From assembly GCF_018555685.1 (NCBI RefSeq), contig NZ_JAFLWW010000002.1, positions 682,001 to 746,000 of the forward strand: a stretch of DNA of 64,000 bases, read 5' to 3'. The notes under the pieces were generated by a model. The model made no database searches and was not told the DNA's origin. It saw nothing but the letters and a program-made list of their open reading frames with translations. The DNA comes from Aminobacter anthyllidis (lineage in GTDB: Bacteria; Pseudomonadota; Alphaproteobacteria; Rhizobiales; Rhizobiaceae). Position 1 is the first letter of the stretch; every line of letters begins with the position of its first letter. Made by a program: the position numbers and the translations under genes. Positions 26,586 through 36,355 of the stretch are shown one piece after another.

Positions 26586-28636
26586 ATGCTGACCGTACTC
26601 AACTGCCTCGTCACCGAACATGATTACCGCTTTGTCGCCGCAGCGTTGACCATCTGCGCCCTCGGCTGCGTCGTTTCGATGCGATTGTTCGCCCGCGCCC
26701 GCAATGTCCGGCGCGCCAAACACGCGGCGTTCATTTTCATGGCTGGCGTCGCCGGCGGCATGACGATCTGGACGACGCATTTCCTGGCGATGCTGGGCTT
26801 CATTCCCAATGTCGAACACGGTTTCGAGCCTAACTTCACCGTGCTGTCGCTGGCCTTTGCGATCGCCACGTCGATGGCCGGTTTCTTCATCGCCGCCAGC
26901 CGCGAACGCGGCTGGATGATCGAGACAGGCGGAGCCATCATCGGCGCCGGCATCGCGCTAATGCATTTCACCGGCATGCGCGGTTTCGTCGTCGCCGGCA
27001 CGGTTTCCTACGATCCGGCCTTCGTTGCCTTTCCATCATGGCCGGTACGGCCCTTGGAATGCTTGCCACCAACCGCGTGGCGCGCGGGACCACCCGCTAC
27101 AGCCAATATGCCGGCATGGCCGCCCTTATCCTGGGCATCGGCATGATGCACTTCACCGCCATGGGCGCGATACAGATCACGCCCGATCCGCGCGTGATTG
27201 TTCCCGGCCAGCTCATGTCCGACAGCGTTCTGGCGATGCTGGTTATCGCGGTGACTGTGCTTGTGGTGGTGCTCGGCGCCGTTACCCATCTTGCCGAGGA
27301 GCAAGGCCAGCAGGACGCCGTCGCGCATTACCGGCATCTCGCCATGCACGACCCGCTGACCGGCCTGCCCAATCGCGCCGCCGTTCGCGATGAATTGCCG
27401 ATGCGGCTGAAGCAGGCCGGCGGCACCTCGCTGGCGCTCATTGCCATCGACCTCAACCGCTTCAAGGAGATCAACGACGTCTACGGCCATGCGGCCGGCG
27501 ATGCCGTGCTCAGCCAGACGACCGCACGCGTGCGAACAGCGTTGATCGAGGGCGAGTTCTTTGCCCGCATCGGTGGTGACGAATTCATAGCGGTGAAGCC
27601 GTTCACCCGCGAAAACGAGGTCGAGGAATTCGCAGCCCGCATCAGCGATGCCTTCTCGCGCCCCAACGAGCTCGGCAAGGGGCGCTTTTCGACCAGTGCC
27701 AGCATCGGCATTTCGGTCTACCCAAAGGATGGCGACAGTGTCGATGAGCTGACGACACGCGCAGACCTTGCCATGTACCGCTCCAAGAAACTGCAGGACG
27801 GCAGCTGGTGCTGGTATGACGCCGACGCCGACGAGGACGGCCGACGCCGCGGCCAGATCGCCATCGGCCTGCGCAGCGCCATCGCCGACGGCGCGCTGCG
27901 GCTGGTTTACCAGCCGCAGATATCGATGAAGAAGCGCGAGTTGCTCGGCTTCGAGGCGTTGCTGCGCTGGTCCAGTCCGCAGCTTGGCGACGTCTCGCCG
28001 GCCGAATTCATTCCCGTTGCCGAACAGACCGGTATCATCGTCGAGATCGGCGACTGGGTGTTGATGCAGGCCTGCCACGAGGCGACGCAGTGGCCGGCGC
28101 CCACCGGCGTTGCGGTCAACGTCTCGCCGGTGCAGCTTATGCGGCCGAACTTTGCCGAGCGGCTGACCGAAATCCTGGATGAGACGGGACTGGCCCCGAC
28201 GCGGCTCGAGATCGAGATCACCGAAACGATGCTGATCGACAATCCGGGCCAGGCACTGCTCGTGCTGCGCAAGATCAAGGCGCTCGGGGTTCGCGTCGCC
28301 ATGGACGATTTCGGCACCGGCTACTCGTCGTTGTCGACGCTGTTTTCCTTCCCCTTCGACAAGATCAAGGTCGACCGCAGCTTCCTCAACGCGCTCGGCC
28401 GGCAGGCTCAGGCAACAAGTGTCATCGAAACCGTCATCGAACTCGGCCACAAGCTGTCGATCCCGGTGCTGGCCGAAGGCGTCGAGACCGATTTCCAGGC
28501 GGCTTTCCTCAAGGACCGGCGCTGCGACGAAGCACAGGGCTTCCTCTACGGCCGGCCGGTGGACTCTTCCACGGCGCATGCGCTCGCGCTTTCCGGCACC
28601 TGGCAAGACGACGGCGACGCAAAGCTGAGCGCCTGA
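26586..28636 (+). pseudogene. MHYT-GGDEF-EAL cyclic-di-GMP protein, interrupted by a frameshift
   Basis: The reading frame from ATG 26586 (AAGGAA upstream) encodes the first MHYT segments (residues from TICALGCVVSMRLFARARN through IGAGIALMHFTGMRGFVVAG) and then loses homology after DPAFVAF near 27036. The expected continuation, MAGTALGMLATNRVARGTTRY and a second MHFTAMGAI segment, is in the +1-shifted frame from 27038. A single missing base (probably one T in the CCTTTCC run near 27030) explains it. Downstream, GGDEF (27572-27586) and EAL (around 27953) are intact. Either a real inactivating mutation or a sequencing error. Confidence 0.8.
27038..28636 (+). CDS. 3' part of the MHYT-GGDEF-EAL gene: GGDEF and EAL domains
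   Basis: A 532-residue frame starting at ATG 27038. It keeps the last MHYT membrane segments, then a GGDEF domain (ARIGGDEFIAV, with DPLTGLPNR at its start) and an EAL domain (FEALLRW, with NVSPVQLMRP, DDFGTGYSSL and AEGVET). The GGDEF and EAL motifs look catalytic, so the protein could make and break cyclic di-GMP. Whether it is translated separately from the upstream fragment is unknown; it is listed so that the intact catalytic modules are on record. Confidence 0.6.
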   Translation: MAGTALGMLATNRVARGTTRYSQYAGMAALILGIGMMHFTAMGAIQITPDPRVIVPGQLMSDSVLAMLVIAVTVLVVVLGAVTHLAEEQGQQDAVAHYRHLAMHDPLTGLPNRAAVRDELPMRLKQAGGTSLALIAIDLNRFKEINDVYGHAAGDAVLSQTTARVRTALIEGEFFARIGGDEFIAVKPFTRENEVEEFAARISDAFSRPNELGKGRFSTSASIGISVYPKDGDSVDELTTRADLAMYRSKKLQDGSWCWYDADADEDGRRRGQIAIGLRSAIADGALRLVYQPQISMKKRELLGFEALLRWSSPQLGDVSPAEFIPVAEQTGIIVEIGDWVLMQACHEATQWPAPTGVAVNVSPVQLMRPNFAERLTEILDETGLAPTRLEIEITETMLIDNPGQALLVLRKIKALGVRVAMDDFGTGYSSLSTLFSFPFDKIKVDRSFLNALGRQAQATSVIETVIELGHKLSIPVLAEGVETDFQAAFLKDRRCDEAQGFLYGRPVDSSTAHALALSGTWQDDGDAKLSA

Positions 28637-28643
28637 CCAGCCG

Positions 28644-30086
28644 CTACTGGAAATCGAATGCCGACAGGCCCGTCACCATCTCGTCGAGCCCAAGCGGGCG
28701 GGTGATCGGCGGCTCGGCGCGCGACAGGCAACCAGACCGCTCGCATAGACGGCAAGCAGGGCCGACCGGCGTCGCCGTCACGGTGCCTGGCTTGGCACCG
28801 ATGGCAAGTGCCGGAAGGGCCGCGCCATAGACGATCTCGTCGCGGAAGGCGATGTCGCAGCCGAGCAGGATCGCGGTGCGCCGGGGCCGCTCGCTGAATG
28901 CGCCTTGCGGTCCTTCGAGCGTGCGGGCAACGCACAGGAACTCGGCGCCATCGGGCATCTCGACCGCCTCGACAAAGATCTGGCCGGGCTGAGTGAAGGC
29001 CGCATGCACCGGAAGTTTCGGGCAGCCGCCGCCAAAGCGGCTTTGAGGAAAACCTTGCGCACCCGCTTTACGGAAGCGGTTGCCGGCATTGTCAACCTCG
29101 AGCATGAAGAACGGCACCGCCGAAGCGCCGGAGCGCTGCAGCATCGTCAGCCGGTTGGCCGCCTGCTCGAAGGATACGCCGAAGCGCGAGCGCAGCACGT
29201 CGACATCGTAGCGGGCACGCTGGGCGGCCGAGTGGAACACCTGATAAGGCATCATCAGCGCGTGCGCGGCGTAACGGCCAAGCTCGAAACGGGCGAGCCG
29301 CCTTGCCTCGTCTGATGCAAGCTTCAGCGCCTGGAGCTCGGCGGCGACTGCGACCTGCATGCGAATCAGGCTCGCTTCCATCGCCACCTCGCGCAGCTGG
29401 TCGAACGGCGACAGGCGTTCGGACAGGAACAGTCGTTGCGAATGCCTGTCATAGCGGCGGCGCCAGTTGGGCATGGTGGCGACCGGCAGCACCTTGACGA
29501 CGATGCCATGCTCACGCCTGAGCCACGCCTTCAGCGCGCCAAACAGGTCATCACCGGGATCGAGCAATGTGGTGAACGCCTCGGCTTCTTCTTCCAGCGA
29601 GGTGAAATGGTTGGGCCGGCGCTCGAACACCTCATGCACCTCGTCGATCGGCAGCCGCGCGCCCGACAAGGCGGTGGTGTGCCCCTCGCGGGCCAGCAGC
29701 TCGGTCAGGTCGGACAGGCGCTCGGCCTGCTCGCGATAGGCGCGGAACAGCTTGATCACCGCAGCCGCCGCATTGGGTGCCGCCTCGGCGATCTCGACAA
29801 GTTCCTGGTCGCCGGGCAGTTCGCCCGACAGCAGCGGATCGGCGAAGACCTCGCGCAATGCCGCGATCGAGCCCCTCGCCTCGCCCTGCAACTCGTCCGG
29901 ATCAACCTTGTAGACCGAGGCCAGCTTGAGGATGAGCTGCACCGTGAGCGGGCGCTGGTTGCGCTCGATCAGGTTGAGATAGGACGGCGAAATGCCCAGC
30001 CCCTCGGCCATCGCCGTCTGGGTGAGGCCCTTCTGGTTGCGGATGCGCCTGATGCGCGGTCCGGCGAAGATTTTCTGCTCGGCCAT
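28644..30086 (-). CDS. XRE-family transcriptional regulator, short-chain fatty acyl-CoA (ScfR/RamB-like) type
   Basis: A 480-residue regulator. Residues 8-66 form a Cro/C1 helix-turn-helix (GPRIRRIRNQKGLTQTAMAEGLGISPSYLNLIERN). The middle region resembles the IrrE/M78 and DUF2083 sections of this family, but where M78 peptidases have HExxH it has REVAM, so it is not a protease. The C-terminal part ends with three cysteines in ACRLCERSGC, often seen in this class. Relatives control propionyl/acetyl-CoA and glyoxylate-cycle genes. It is divergent from aceA across 244 bp with repeated TTTACA boxes, so aceA and its own gene are likely targets. Confidence 0.83.
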   Translation of the reverse strand: MAEQKIFAGPRIRRIRNQKGLTQTAMAEGLGISPSYLNLIERNQRPLTVQLILKLASVYKVDPDELQGEARGSIAALREVFADPLLSGELPGDQELVEIAEAAPNAAAAVIKLFRAYREQAERLSDLTELLAREGHTTALSGARLPIDEVHEVFERRPNHFTSLEEEAEAFTTLLDPGDDLFGALKAWLRREHGIVVKVLPVATMPNWRRRYDRHSQRLFLSERLSPFDQLREVAMEASLIRMQVAVAAELQALKLASDEARRLARFELGRYAAHALMMPYQVFHSAAQRARYDVDVLRSRFGVSFEQAANRLTMLQRSGASAVPFFMLEVDNAGNRFRKAGAQGFPQSRFGGGCPKLPVHAAFTQPGQIFVEAVEMPDGAEFLCVARTLEGPQGAFSERPRRTAILLGCDIAFRDEIVYGAALPALAIGAKPGTVTATPVGPACRLCERSGCLSRAEPPITRPLGLDEMVTGLSAFDFQ

Positions 30087-30091
30087 TGGTT

Positions 30092-30162
30092 TTTACACCA
30101 TTTTTACAACGAAAGTAGGAGTTTCCCCCTACCCAGCCTTTTACATTCTTTACAAATTTACA
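30092..30162. promoter_or_regulatory. Cluster of five TTTACA repeats between the XRE regulator and aceA
   Basis: TTTACA occurs at 30092-30097, 30103-30108, 30140-30145, 30149-30154 and 30157-30162, all in the same direction, with start-to-start spacings of 11, 37, 9 and 8 bases. They lie beside the 5' end of the regulator gene and upstream of aceA. Binding sites for ScfR/RamB-type proteins are short, AT-rich and tandem, so they are plausible operators for this regulator. The link is inference. Confidence 0.55.
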
Positions 30163-30330
30163 GCGACCCCTTGTCAAACACAATACAGGTTTTCCCCAAT
30201 ATCAGCTGCAAATTGTTGATTTTTCTGGCTGCTTCGGCGCCGCAATGTCAAACAAGTCACATCGAAATCGCCGCAACAACCCAAGACGCGGTGGCCGCCC
30301 CCAGCCCCAAGTGACCAGACGGAGTCGACA

Positions 30331-31620
<1,290 letters not shown>

Positions 31621-31639
31621 GCCCGGCGCAAACGACAAA

Positions 31640-31661
31640 TCCGGAGGCATGAGCCTCCGGA
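31640..31661 (+). terminator. Stem-loop between aceA and the downstream small gene
   Basis: A perfect 9-bp stem TCCGGAGGC/GCCTCCGGA (31640-31648 with 31653-31661) with a four-base loop but no T-run. It looks like an intercistronic mRNA-stabilising hairpin rather than a full terminator. Confidence 0.45.
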
Positions 31662-31715
31662 CACCGCCAGAGGAAACGCCCCGCAAGGGCAAGGCAACAC
31701 CCGAGGAGAACCACA

Positions 31716-31958
31716 ATGGCACCGCGCACCCGCGTCAAGGAACGAGCCGAAGAACAGGCGACGACCATGAGCGCCGACCAGCAGGCCGTGATCCGTATCG
31801 TCGCCAACGACCTGCACCGTCTCAACCAGTCGGTCATGAAGGCAGTCGAGGCCGGCGTGTCGGTGGAACTGGTCCGCTCGGCCCGTCACCACGGCGGAGA
31901 TGGCAACTGGGGCGATCTGCTCATCCCTGTCATCGTGACCCAGCAGCCGCACGGCTGA
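31716..31958 (+). CDS. Small hypothetical protein downstream of aceA
   Basis: An 80-residue protein, mostly helical (TTMSADQQAVIRIVANDLHRL and NQSVMKAVEAGVSVELVRS) with an acidic/glycine patch near the C-terminus. GAGGAG is placed six to seven bases upstream and a strong terminator follows, so it is very probably a real gene in the aceA unit. I do not recognise its family; no signal peptide or membrane segment is seen. Confidence 0.65.
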   Translation: MAPRTRVKERAEEQATTMSADQQAVIRIVANDLHRLNQSVMKAVEAGVSVELVRSARHHGGDGNWGDLLIPVIVTQQPHG

Positions 31959-31983
31959 CAAGCATTCCCTCTGCCCCCACGGA

Positions 31984-32023
31984 CCCCGTCCGCAGCTCCT
32001 GCTGCGGGCGGGGTTTGTTTTTT
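31984..32023 (+). terminator. Rho-independent terminator after the aceA unit
   Basis: A 12-bp stem with one T-G pair (31984-31995 with 32002-32013), a six-base loop and a T-rich tail TTTGTTTTTT. It closes the aceA plus small-protein transcript. Confidence 0.9.
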
Positions 32024-32194
32024 GGCGGTATTTCTCACTGGACTACAGTCAATCTGTCGAATTTCTATCGCCTACGACTAAAGTCGAATGCCGTTTCCAG
32101 CGTATTACTTGACACTTCCCGAAGTTGACGCGAACGTAAGGGACCGAACGCAACCACGTATTGAACAGACGCCCCTCAGCTGTCGGCTAAGCCA

Positions 32195-32641
32195 ATGAAA
32201 TGGAATGACCCAGATTCGGGCGGCAGCCCGGACGGGAGTGCGCGCACTCCCGATCGCCGTGTCGCGGACCTCACCAAGGTGCTTGTCGTTGGCCGTTCTC
32301 CGATCAACCGGGTCGTCGTTGCCAAGATCGTCGAACGCTCCGGGCTGAAGACGATCTCGGAGGCGCCCGATACCGCGATGGTGATGCTGCGCACCATGGC
32401 GCCAGGCACGATCATCCTCGACGGCGGCAGCGACAACAAGGATTGCGACGGGCTGATGCAGTCGATCCTGTCGCTCAGGCTTGCCTCAGGCAGCAACCTG
32501 CCGTCGGTGATCCTGCTGTCCAACCGCCCTGGCACGCCAGAAAGCCTGTCGCTGTCGAGTGCCGTCGACATCGTTGTCGCCAAGCCGATCACGCCGGAGC
32601 GGCTGCAACCCGTCGTCGAAAAGCTGCTAGGCCGCTGCTGA
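32195..32641 (+). CDS. Degenerate response-regulator receiver protein
   Basis: A 148-residue stand-alone receiver fold: KVLVVGRSPINRVVVAKIVERSGLKTISEA, then TIILDGG with the phospho-acceptor aspartate, ILLSNRPG, and VVAKPITPERLQPVVEKL with the conserved lysine. The usual acidic pair at the end of strand 1 (DD) is replaced by GR, so normal magnesium-dependent phosphorylation is doubtful. No output domain. It ends three bases before the stop of a convergent HAD gene. The first 25 residues are probably disordered. Confidence 0.7.
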   Translation: MKWNDPDSGGSPDGSARTPDRRVADLTKVLVVGRSPINRVVVAKIVERSGLKTISEAPDTAMVMLRTMAPGTIILDGGSDNKDCDGLMQSILSLRLASGSNLPSVILLSNRPGTPESLSLSSAVDIVVAKPITPERLQPVVEKLLGRC

Positions 32642-32644
32642 CTC

Positions 32645-33355
32645 TCAGCCGAGGCTTTTCAGCAGCTCCGGCAGTTCGCCGAGATGATGGAGCTTGCGGA
32701 AACGCTCGGCCGCGGTTGGTTCGTCGACATGCTCGTAGGCCCAGGTCAGGTCGTGGGGAATGTAGACGCCCCAGCTGCCAGCCTCGATCGCCGGCACGAC
32801 ATCGGACTTGAGCGAATTGCCGATCATCATCGCACGGTCCGGCCCGTCGCCATGGCGGGCGAAGATGCGCTCGTAGGTCGGCCGCGACTTGTCGCTGACG
32901 ATCTCGACGGCGTTGAAGAAATCGCCGAGGCCCGATTGCGCCAGCTTGCGCTCCTGGTCGAACAGGTCGCCCTTGGTGATCAGCACCAGGCGATAGCGCC
33001 CGGCCAGCGCTTCGAGCGTGTCGTGAACATGCGGCAGGGTCTCGATCGGATGGCTCAGCATTTCGCGACCAGCGGCGAGGATCTTTTCGATCACCGAAGC
33101 GGGAACCCGGCCTTCCGTCACCTCGATCGCAGTCTCGATCATCGACAGGGTGAAGCCCTTGATGCCGAACCCATAGGTGCCGAGGTTGCGCTTTTCGGCC
33201 TCGAGCAGGCGCGCCATCAGCTGCTCCTGCTCGCCATGTTCGGCAAGCAGTTCGGCGAAGTGTTTTTCGGTGATGCGGAAAAACTGTTCGTTCTGCCAAA
33301 GCGTGTCGTCGGCATCGAATCCGATGGTGGAAAGGCGGGTCGAAATGGAGGTCAT
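32645..33355 (-). CDS. HAD-superfamily hydrolase (phosphatase-like)
   Basis: A 236-residue haloacid dehalogenase-type enzyme. Motif I is GFDADDTLW (Asp 14 nucleophile, Asp 16 acid/base), motif II is around VLITKGDL, motif III lysine in SDKSRPTYERIF and motif IV GNSLKSDV. The cap between motifs I and II is all-helical, as in the YjjG/phosphoglycolate group. Substrate unknown. It is divergent from puuA. Confidence 0.83.
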   Translation of the reverse strand: MTSISTRLSTIGFDADDTLWQNEQFFRITEKHFAELLAEHGEQEQLMARLLEAEKRNLGTYGFGIKGFTLSMIETAIEVTEGRVPASVIEKILAAGREMLSHPIETLPHVHDTLEALAGRYRLVLITKGDLFDQERKLAQSGLGDFFNAVEIVSDKSRPTYERIFARHGDGPDRAMMIGNSLKSDVVPAIEAGSWGVYIPHDLTWAYEHVDEPTAAERFRKLHHLGELPELLKSLG

Positions 33356-33492
33356 TGCGCTCGTCTAGTTCAGAAATTGGCCCAAAACCAGCCATTTAAA
33401 GGCCGCAAGCAATCAGAATCGCTCGTCAGCCCCCCTTTTCTTCCTTCAAGGGGCACGGCTATACTCGACAATCTGCAACGACAATCTGGTGA

Positions 33493-34929
33493 ATGATGCC
33501 GCCTGCCAAGAAGGAAGTCCGTCCGACCATTCGGGGGGCTCGCGCCCGCACGCCTGCATTCGTGAAGAACAAGCGTGGGGTGAAGAACTGGAAGGAAACC
33601 GCCGACTGGCTGGAATGGCGGGGCATCGAAGACATAGAGTGCATCACGCCCGACCAGGCTGGCGTCGCCCGCGGCAAGATGATGCCGTCGAGCAAGTTCA
33701 CCTCCAACACCGCGCTGGCGCTGCCGTCCGCACCGTTCATGATGACGATCTCCGGCGGCTACCCCGAAGACGGCAACGGCTTCTCCTATCCGGAGGATGA
33801 CGGCGACCTCAAGCTGCTGCCCGATCTCTCGACGCTGACTGTCGTGCCATGGGAGGACGATCCGACCGCTCAGGTGATCTGCGACCTCGTCCACCAGGAC
33901 GGCCGTGCCGTCGAGTTCACGCCGCGCAACGTGCTGAAGCGCGTGGTTGCCGCCTATGACAAGCTCGGCCTGAAGCCGGTCGTGGCACCGGAGATCGAAT
34001 TCTACCTGGTGCGCAAGAACCCCGACCCGGATTATCCGCTGACTCCGCCGGTCGGCCGCTCGGGCCGCCCCATCGGCGGCGGCGCCGGCTATTCCATCGC
34101 AGGCGTCAATGAGTTCGACGAACTCATCGACGACATTTACCACTTCTCCGAGGCGCAGGGCCTGGAGATCGACACGCTTATCCACGAGGAAGGTGCCGGT
34201 CAGCTTGAGATCAATCTGCGCCATGGCGACCCGATCGAACTCGCCGACCAGGTGTTCTTGTTCAAGCGCACCATTCGCGAGGCGGCGCTGAAGCACGACA
34301 TCTATGCCACCTTCATGGCCAAACCGATCCAGGGCCAGCCAGGTTCGGCAATGCACATCCACCAGTCGATCATCGACAAGAAGACCGGCCACAACATTTT
34401 TGCGGCCGACGACGGCTCGGAGACCGACGCCTTCTTCCACTTCATCGGCGGCATGCAAAAGCATGTGCCGAACGCGCTGGTGATGTTTGCGCCTTATGTG
34501 AATTCGTACCGCCGGCTGACGCAGGCGGCCTCGGCGCCGGTCAACAACAAGTGGGGCTACGACAACCGCACCACCGCCTTCCGTGTGCCGCGTTCCGATC
34601 CCGGCGGTCGCCGCGTCGAAAACCGCATCCCTTCGTCGGATGCCAACCCCTATCTGGCGCTTGCGGCATCGCTTGCCTGCGGACTGATCGGCCTTAGGAA
34701 CAAGTTGCCGGCGGAAGCGCCCGTCCTCACCACAGCCAACGAGGACGAAATCGACCTGCCGCGCGGCCTGCTCGAAGCTGTCGACCTGTTTGAGGGCGAC
34801 GAAGAGCTGACGACGCTTTTGGGAAAGTCGTTTGCGACGACCTATGCAGCGATCAAGCGGGCGGAGTTCGAGACTTTCATGGAGGTCATCAGCCCCTGGG
34901 AGCGGGAGTATTTGTTGCTCAACGTTTGA
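33493..34929 (+). CDS. puuA: Glutamine synthetase family protein, gamma-glutamylputrescine synthetase-like
   Basis: A 478-residue member of the glutamine synthetase superfamily. Conserved active-site blocks are VVAPEIEFYLV, HEEGAGQLEINLRH, GSAMHIHQSI and VENRIPSSDANPYLALAA. The immediate downstream gene is a PuuB-like FAD oxidase, and a putrescine importer lies in the same window, so ligation of glutamate to putrescine (the first step of the Puu pathway) is the best guess rather than ammonia assimilation. ATG 33493 or 33496 is the start. It is divergent from a HAD gene. Confidence 0.8.
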   Translation: MMPPAKKEVRPTIRGARARTPAFVKNKRGVKNWKETADWLEWRGIEDIECITPDQAGVARGKMMPSSKFTSNTALALPSAPFMMTISGGYPEDGNGFSYPEDDGDLKLLPDLSTLTVVPWEDDPTAQVICDLVHQDGRAVEFTPRNVLKRVVAAYDKLGLKPVVAPEIEFYLVRKNPDPDYPLTPPVGRSGRPIGGGAGYSIAGVNEFDELIDDIYHFSEAQGLEIDTLIHEEGAGQLEINLRHGDPIELADQVFLFKRTIREAALKHDIYATFMAKPIQGQPGSAMHIHQSIIDKKTGHNIFAADDGSETDAFFHFIGGMQKHVPNALVMFAPYVNSYRRLTQAASAPVNNKWGYDNRTTAFRVPRSDPGGRRVENRIPSSDANPYLALAASLACGLIGLRNKLPAEAPVLTTANEDEIDLPRGLLEAVDLFEGDEELTTLLGKSFATTYAAIKRAEFETFMEVISPWEREYLLLNV

Positions 34930-34932
34930 ACG

Positions 34933-35026
34933 GGCGAATAGGGAATAGTGAGTAGCGAATAGAGAAGGCCTCGCGCTTTTCACTACTCACTACTCACTAC
35001 TCACTACTCACTACTCACCATTCGCC
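34933..35026. repeat. Intergenic inverted repeat with a 7-bp tandem expansion
   Basis: The spacer between puuA and puuB holds CACTACT repeated about 5.4 times in tandem (34981-35018). It is flanked by complementary arms: GGCGAAT (34933-34939) with ATTCGCC (35020-35026) and GTGAGTAG (34948-34955) with CTACTCAC (in the tandem copies). It looks like an expanded extragenic palindromic element rather than a gene. Confidence 0.8.
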
Positions 35027-35064
35027 TCCATCCGCTCGAAAATTGCCGGAGCCCTCTCCGTATC

Positions 35065-36351
35065 ATGCCCTACCACTCTCCCATCTCTCCCGGCCTTTCC
35101 TGGTACGAAGATACCGCCGGCCCAAGGCCTGAGTACCCTGCCCTCGACGGCGACAGGCAGGCCGACGTCGTGATCATCGGTGGCGGCTTCACCGGGCTGT
35201 CGGCGGCGACGCATCTCGCCAAGGCCGGTACCAATGTCGTTTTGATCGAGGCGCATCGCTTCGGCGACGGCGCCTCGGGGCGCAATGGCGGCCAGCTCGG
35301 CACCGGCCAGCGTGCCTGGGCCGAGGAACTCGAGGGCGAGCTTGGCTTCACTCGGGCCAAGGCGCTGTTTGACCTGGCCGAGGAAGCCAAGGCGCATCTG
35401 CTCGAGTTCTCGGCCGCCAACGGCATCGACATCGACTACATGCCCGGCCAGATGTCGGTGGCGCACAAGCCGCGCTATGTCGACGACTACAAGGCGCATG
35501 CCGAGATCATGGCGAGCCGCTTCAACTATCCGCATGTCAGCTTCATGGACGCGCAGGAGACCGCCGAGCGGCTGGGCTCGACGCACTACCATGGCGGCAC
35601 GCGCGATATCGGCACCGGCCACATCCATCCGCTCAAGCTGGTGATCGGCACCGCGCGCGTGGCGGCGGCCGCTGGCGCCCACATCTTCGAGAACACGCAA
35701 TCGACCGGCATCACGTCCCAGGGTGGCAAGGTGCGGGTGACGACGCCGCGCGGCACCATCACCGCACAGAAATGCCTGATCGCCGTCAATGCCTATGGCG
35801 GCACGCTGGAGCCGGTGAGCGCCGCCCACATCATGCCGATCGGCTCGTTCATCGGTGCCACGGTGCCTCTGGGCGCGGATTCGCCCGTCATCCCCGGTGG
35901 AGAGTCGGTCGACGATTCCCGCTTCGTCGTGCGCTACTTCCGCAAGTCGCGGGATGGACGGCTGCTGTTCGGCGGGCGCGAGATCTACGGCGTCAACGAC
36001 CCCAAGGACATCCATATCCACATCCGCAGGCAGATCACCGAGATCTACCCGGCGCTCAAGGATGTCGATATCACCCATGGTTGGGGTGGCTATGTCGGCA
36101 TCACCGTGCCGCGCAAGCCGTTCGTGCGCGAAGTGATGCCTAACGTCATCTCGATGGGCGGCTATTCCGGCCATGGCGTGATGCTGTCGAACTTCTTCGG
36201 CAAGCTTTATGCCGAGACGGTGGCCGGCAACCGCGACCGCCTCAAGCTGATCGAGGAGCTGAAGATCCCGCCCTTCCCCGGCGGACGGCGCTTCCGCACC
36301 CCGCTTCTGTTCCTCGCCCTCAACTGGTTCGCGCTGAGGGACAGGATATAG
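35065..36351 (+). CDS. puuB: FAD-dependent oxidoreductase, gamma-glutamylputrescine oxidase-like
   Basis: A 428-residue DAO-family flavoprotein. DVVIIGGGFTGLSAATHLAKAG (about residues 34-56) is the ADP-binding Rossmann motif, GDGASGRNGGQLGTGQR is the adjacent conserved block, and NVISMGGYSGHGVMLSN is the C-terminal FAD-binding part. The SGRNGGQ and GYSGHGV pattern is characteristic of PuuB-type enzymes, which oxidise gamma-glutamylputrescine to the aldehyde. It lies downstream of puuA, four bases before a LuxR-type regulator gene. Confidence 0.82.
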   Translation: MPYHSPISPGLSWYEDTAGPRPEYPALDGDRQADVVIIGGGFTGLSAATHLAKAGTNVVLIEAHRFGDGASGRNGGQLGTGQRAWAEELEGELGFTRAKALFDLAEEAKAHLLEFSAANGIDIDYMPGQMSVAHKPRYVDDYKAHAEIMASRFNYPHVSFMDAQETAERLGSTHYHGGTRDIGTGHIHPLKLVIGTARVAAAAGAHIFENTQSTGITSQGGKVRVTTPRGTITAQKCLIAVNAYGGTLEPVSAAHIMPIGSFIGATVPLGADSPVIPGGESVDDSRFVVRYFRKSRDGRLLFGGREIYGVNDPKDIHIHIRRQITEIYPALKDVDITHGWGGYVGITVPRKPFVREVMPNVISMGGYSGHGVMLSNFFGKLYAETVAGNRDRLKLIEELKIPPFPGGRRFRTPLLFLALNWFALRDRI

Positions 36352-36355
36352 CGCC

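Noticed and set aside
27008-28606. Long minus-strand open frame opposite the GGDEF/EAL gene
   Set aside because: The plus strand has intact GGDEF and EAL motifs; the minus product is His/Gly/Asp-rich and matches nothing I know.
33370-34983. Long minus-strand open frame opposite the glutamine synthetase-like gene
   Set aside because: The plus frame has all glutamine synthetase motifs; the minus frame is antisense noise.
34981-35018. Tandem CACTACT repeats as a possible CRISPR array
   Set aside because: The unit is only 7 bp with no spacers; no cas genes nearby.
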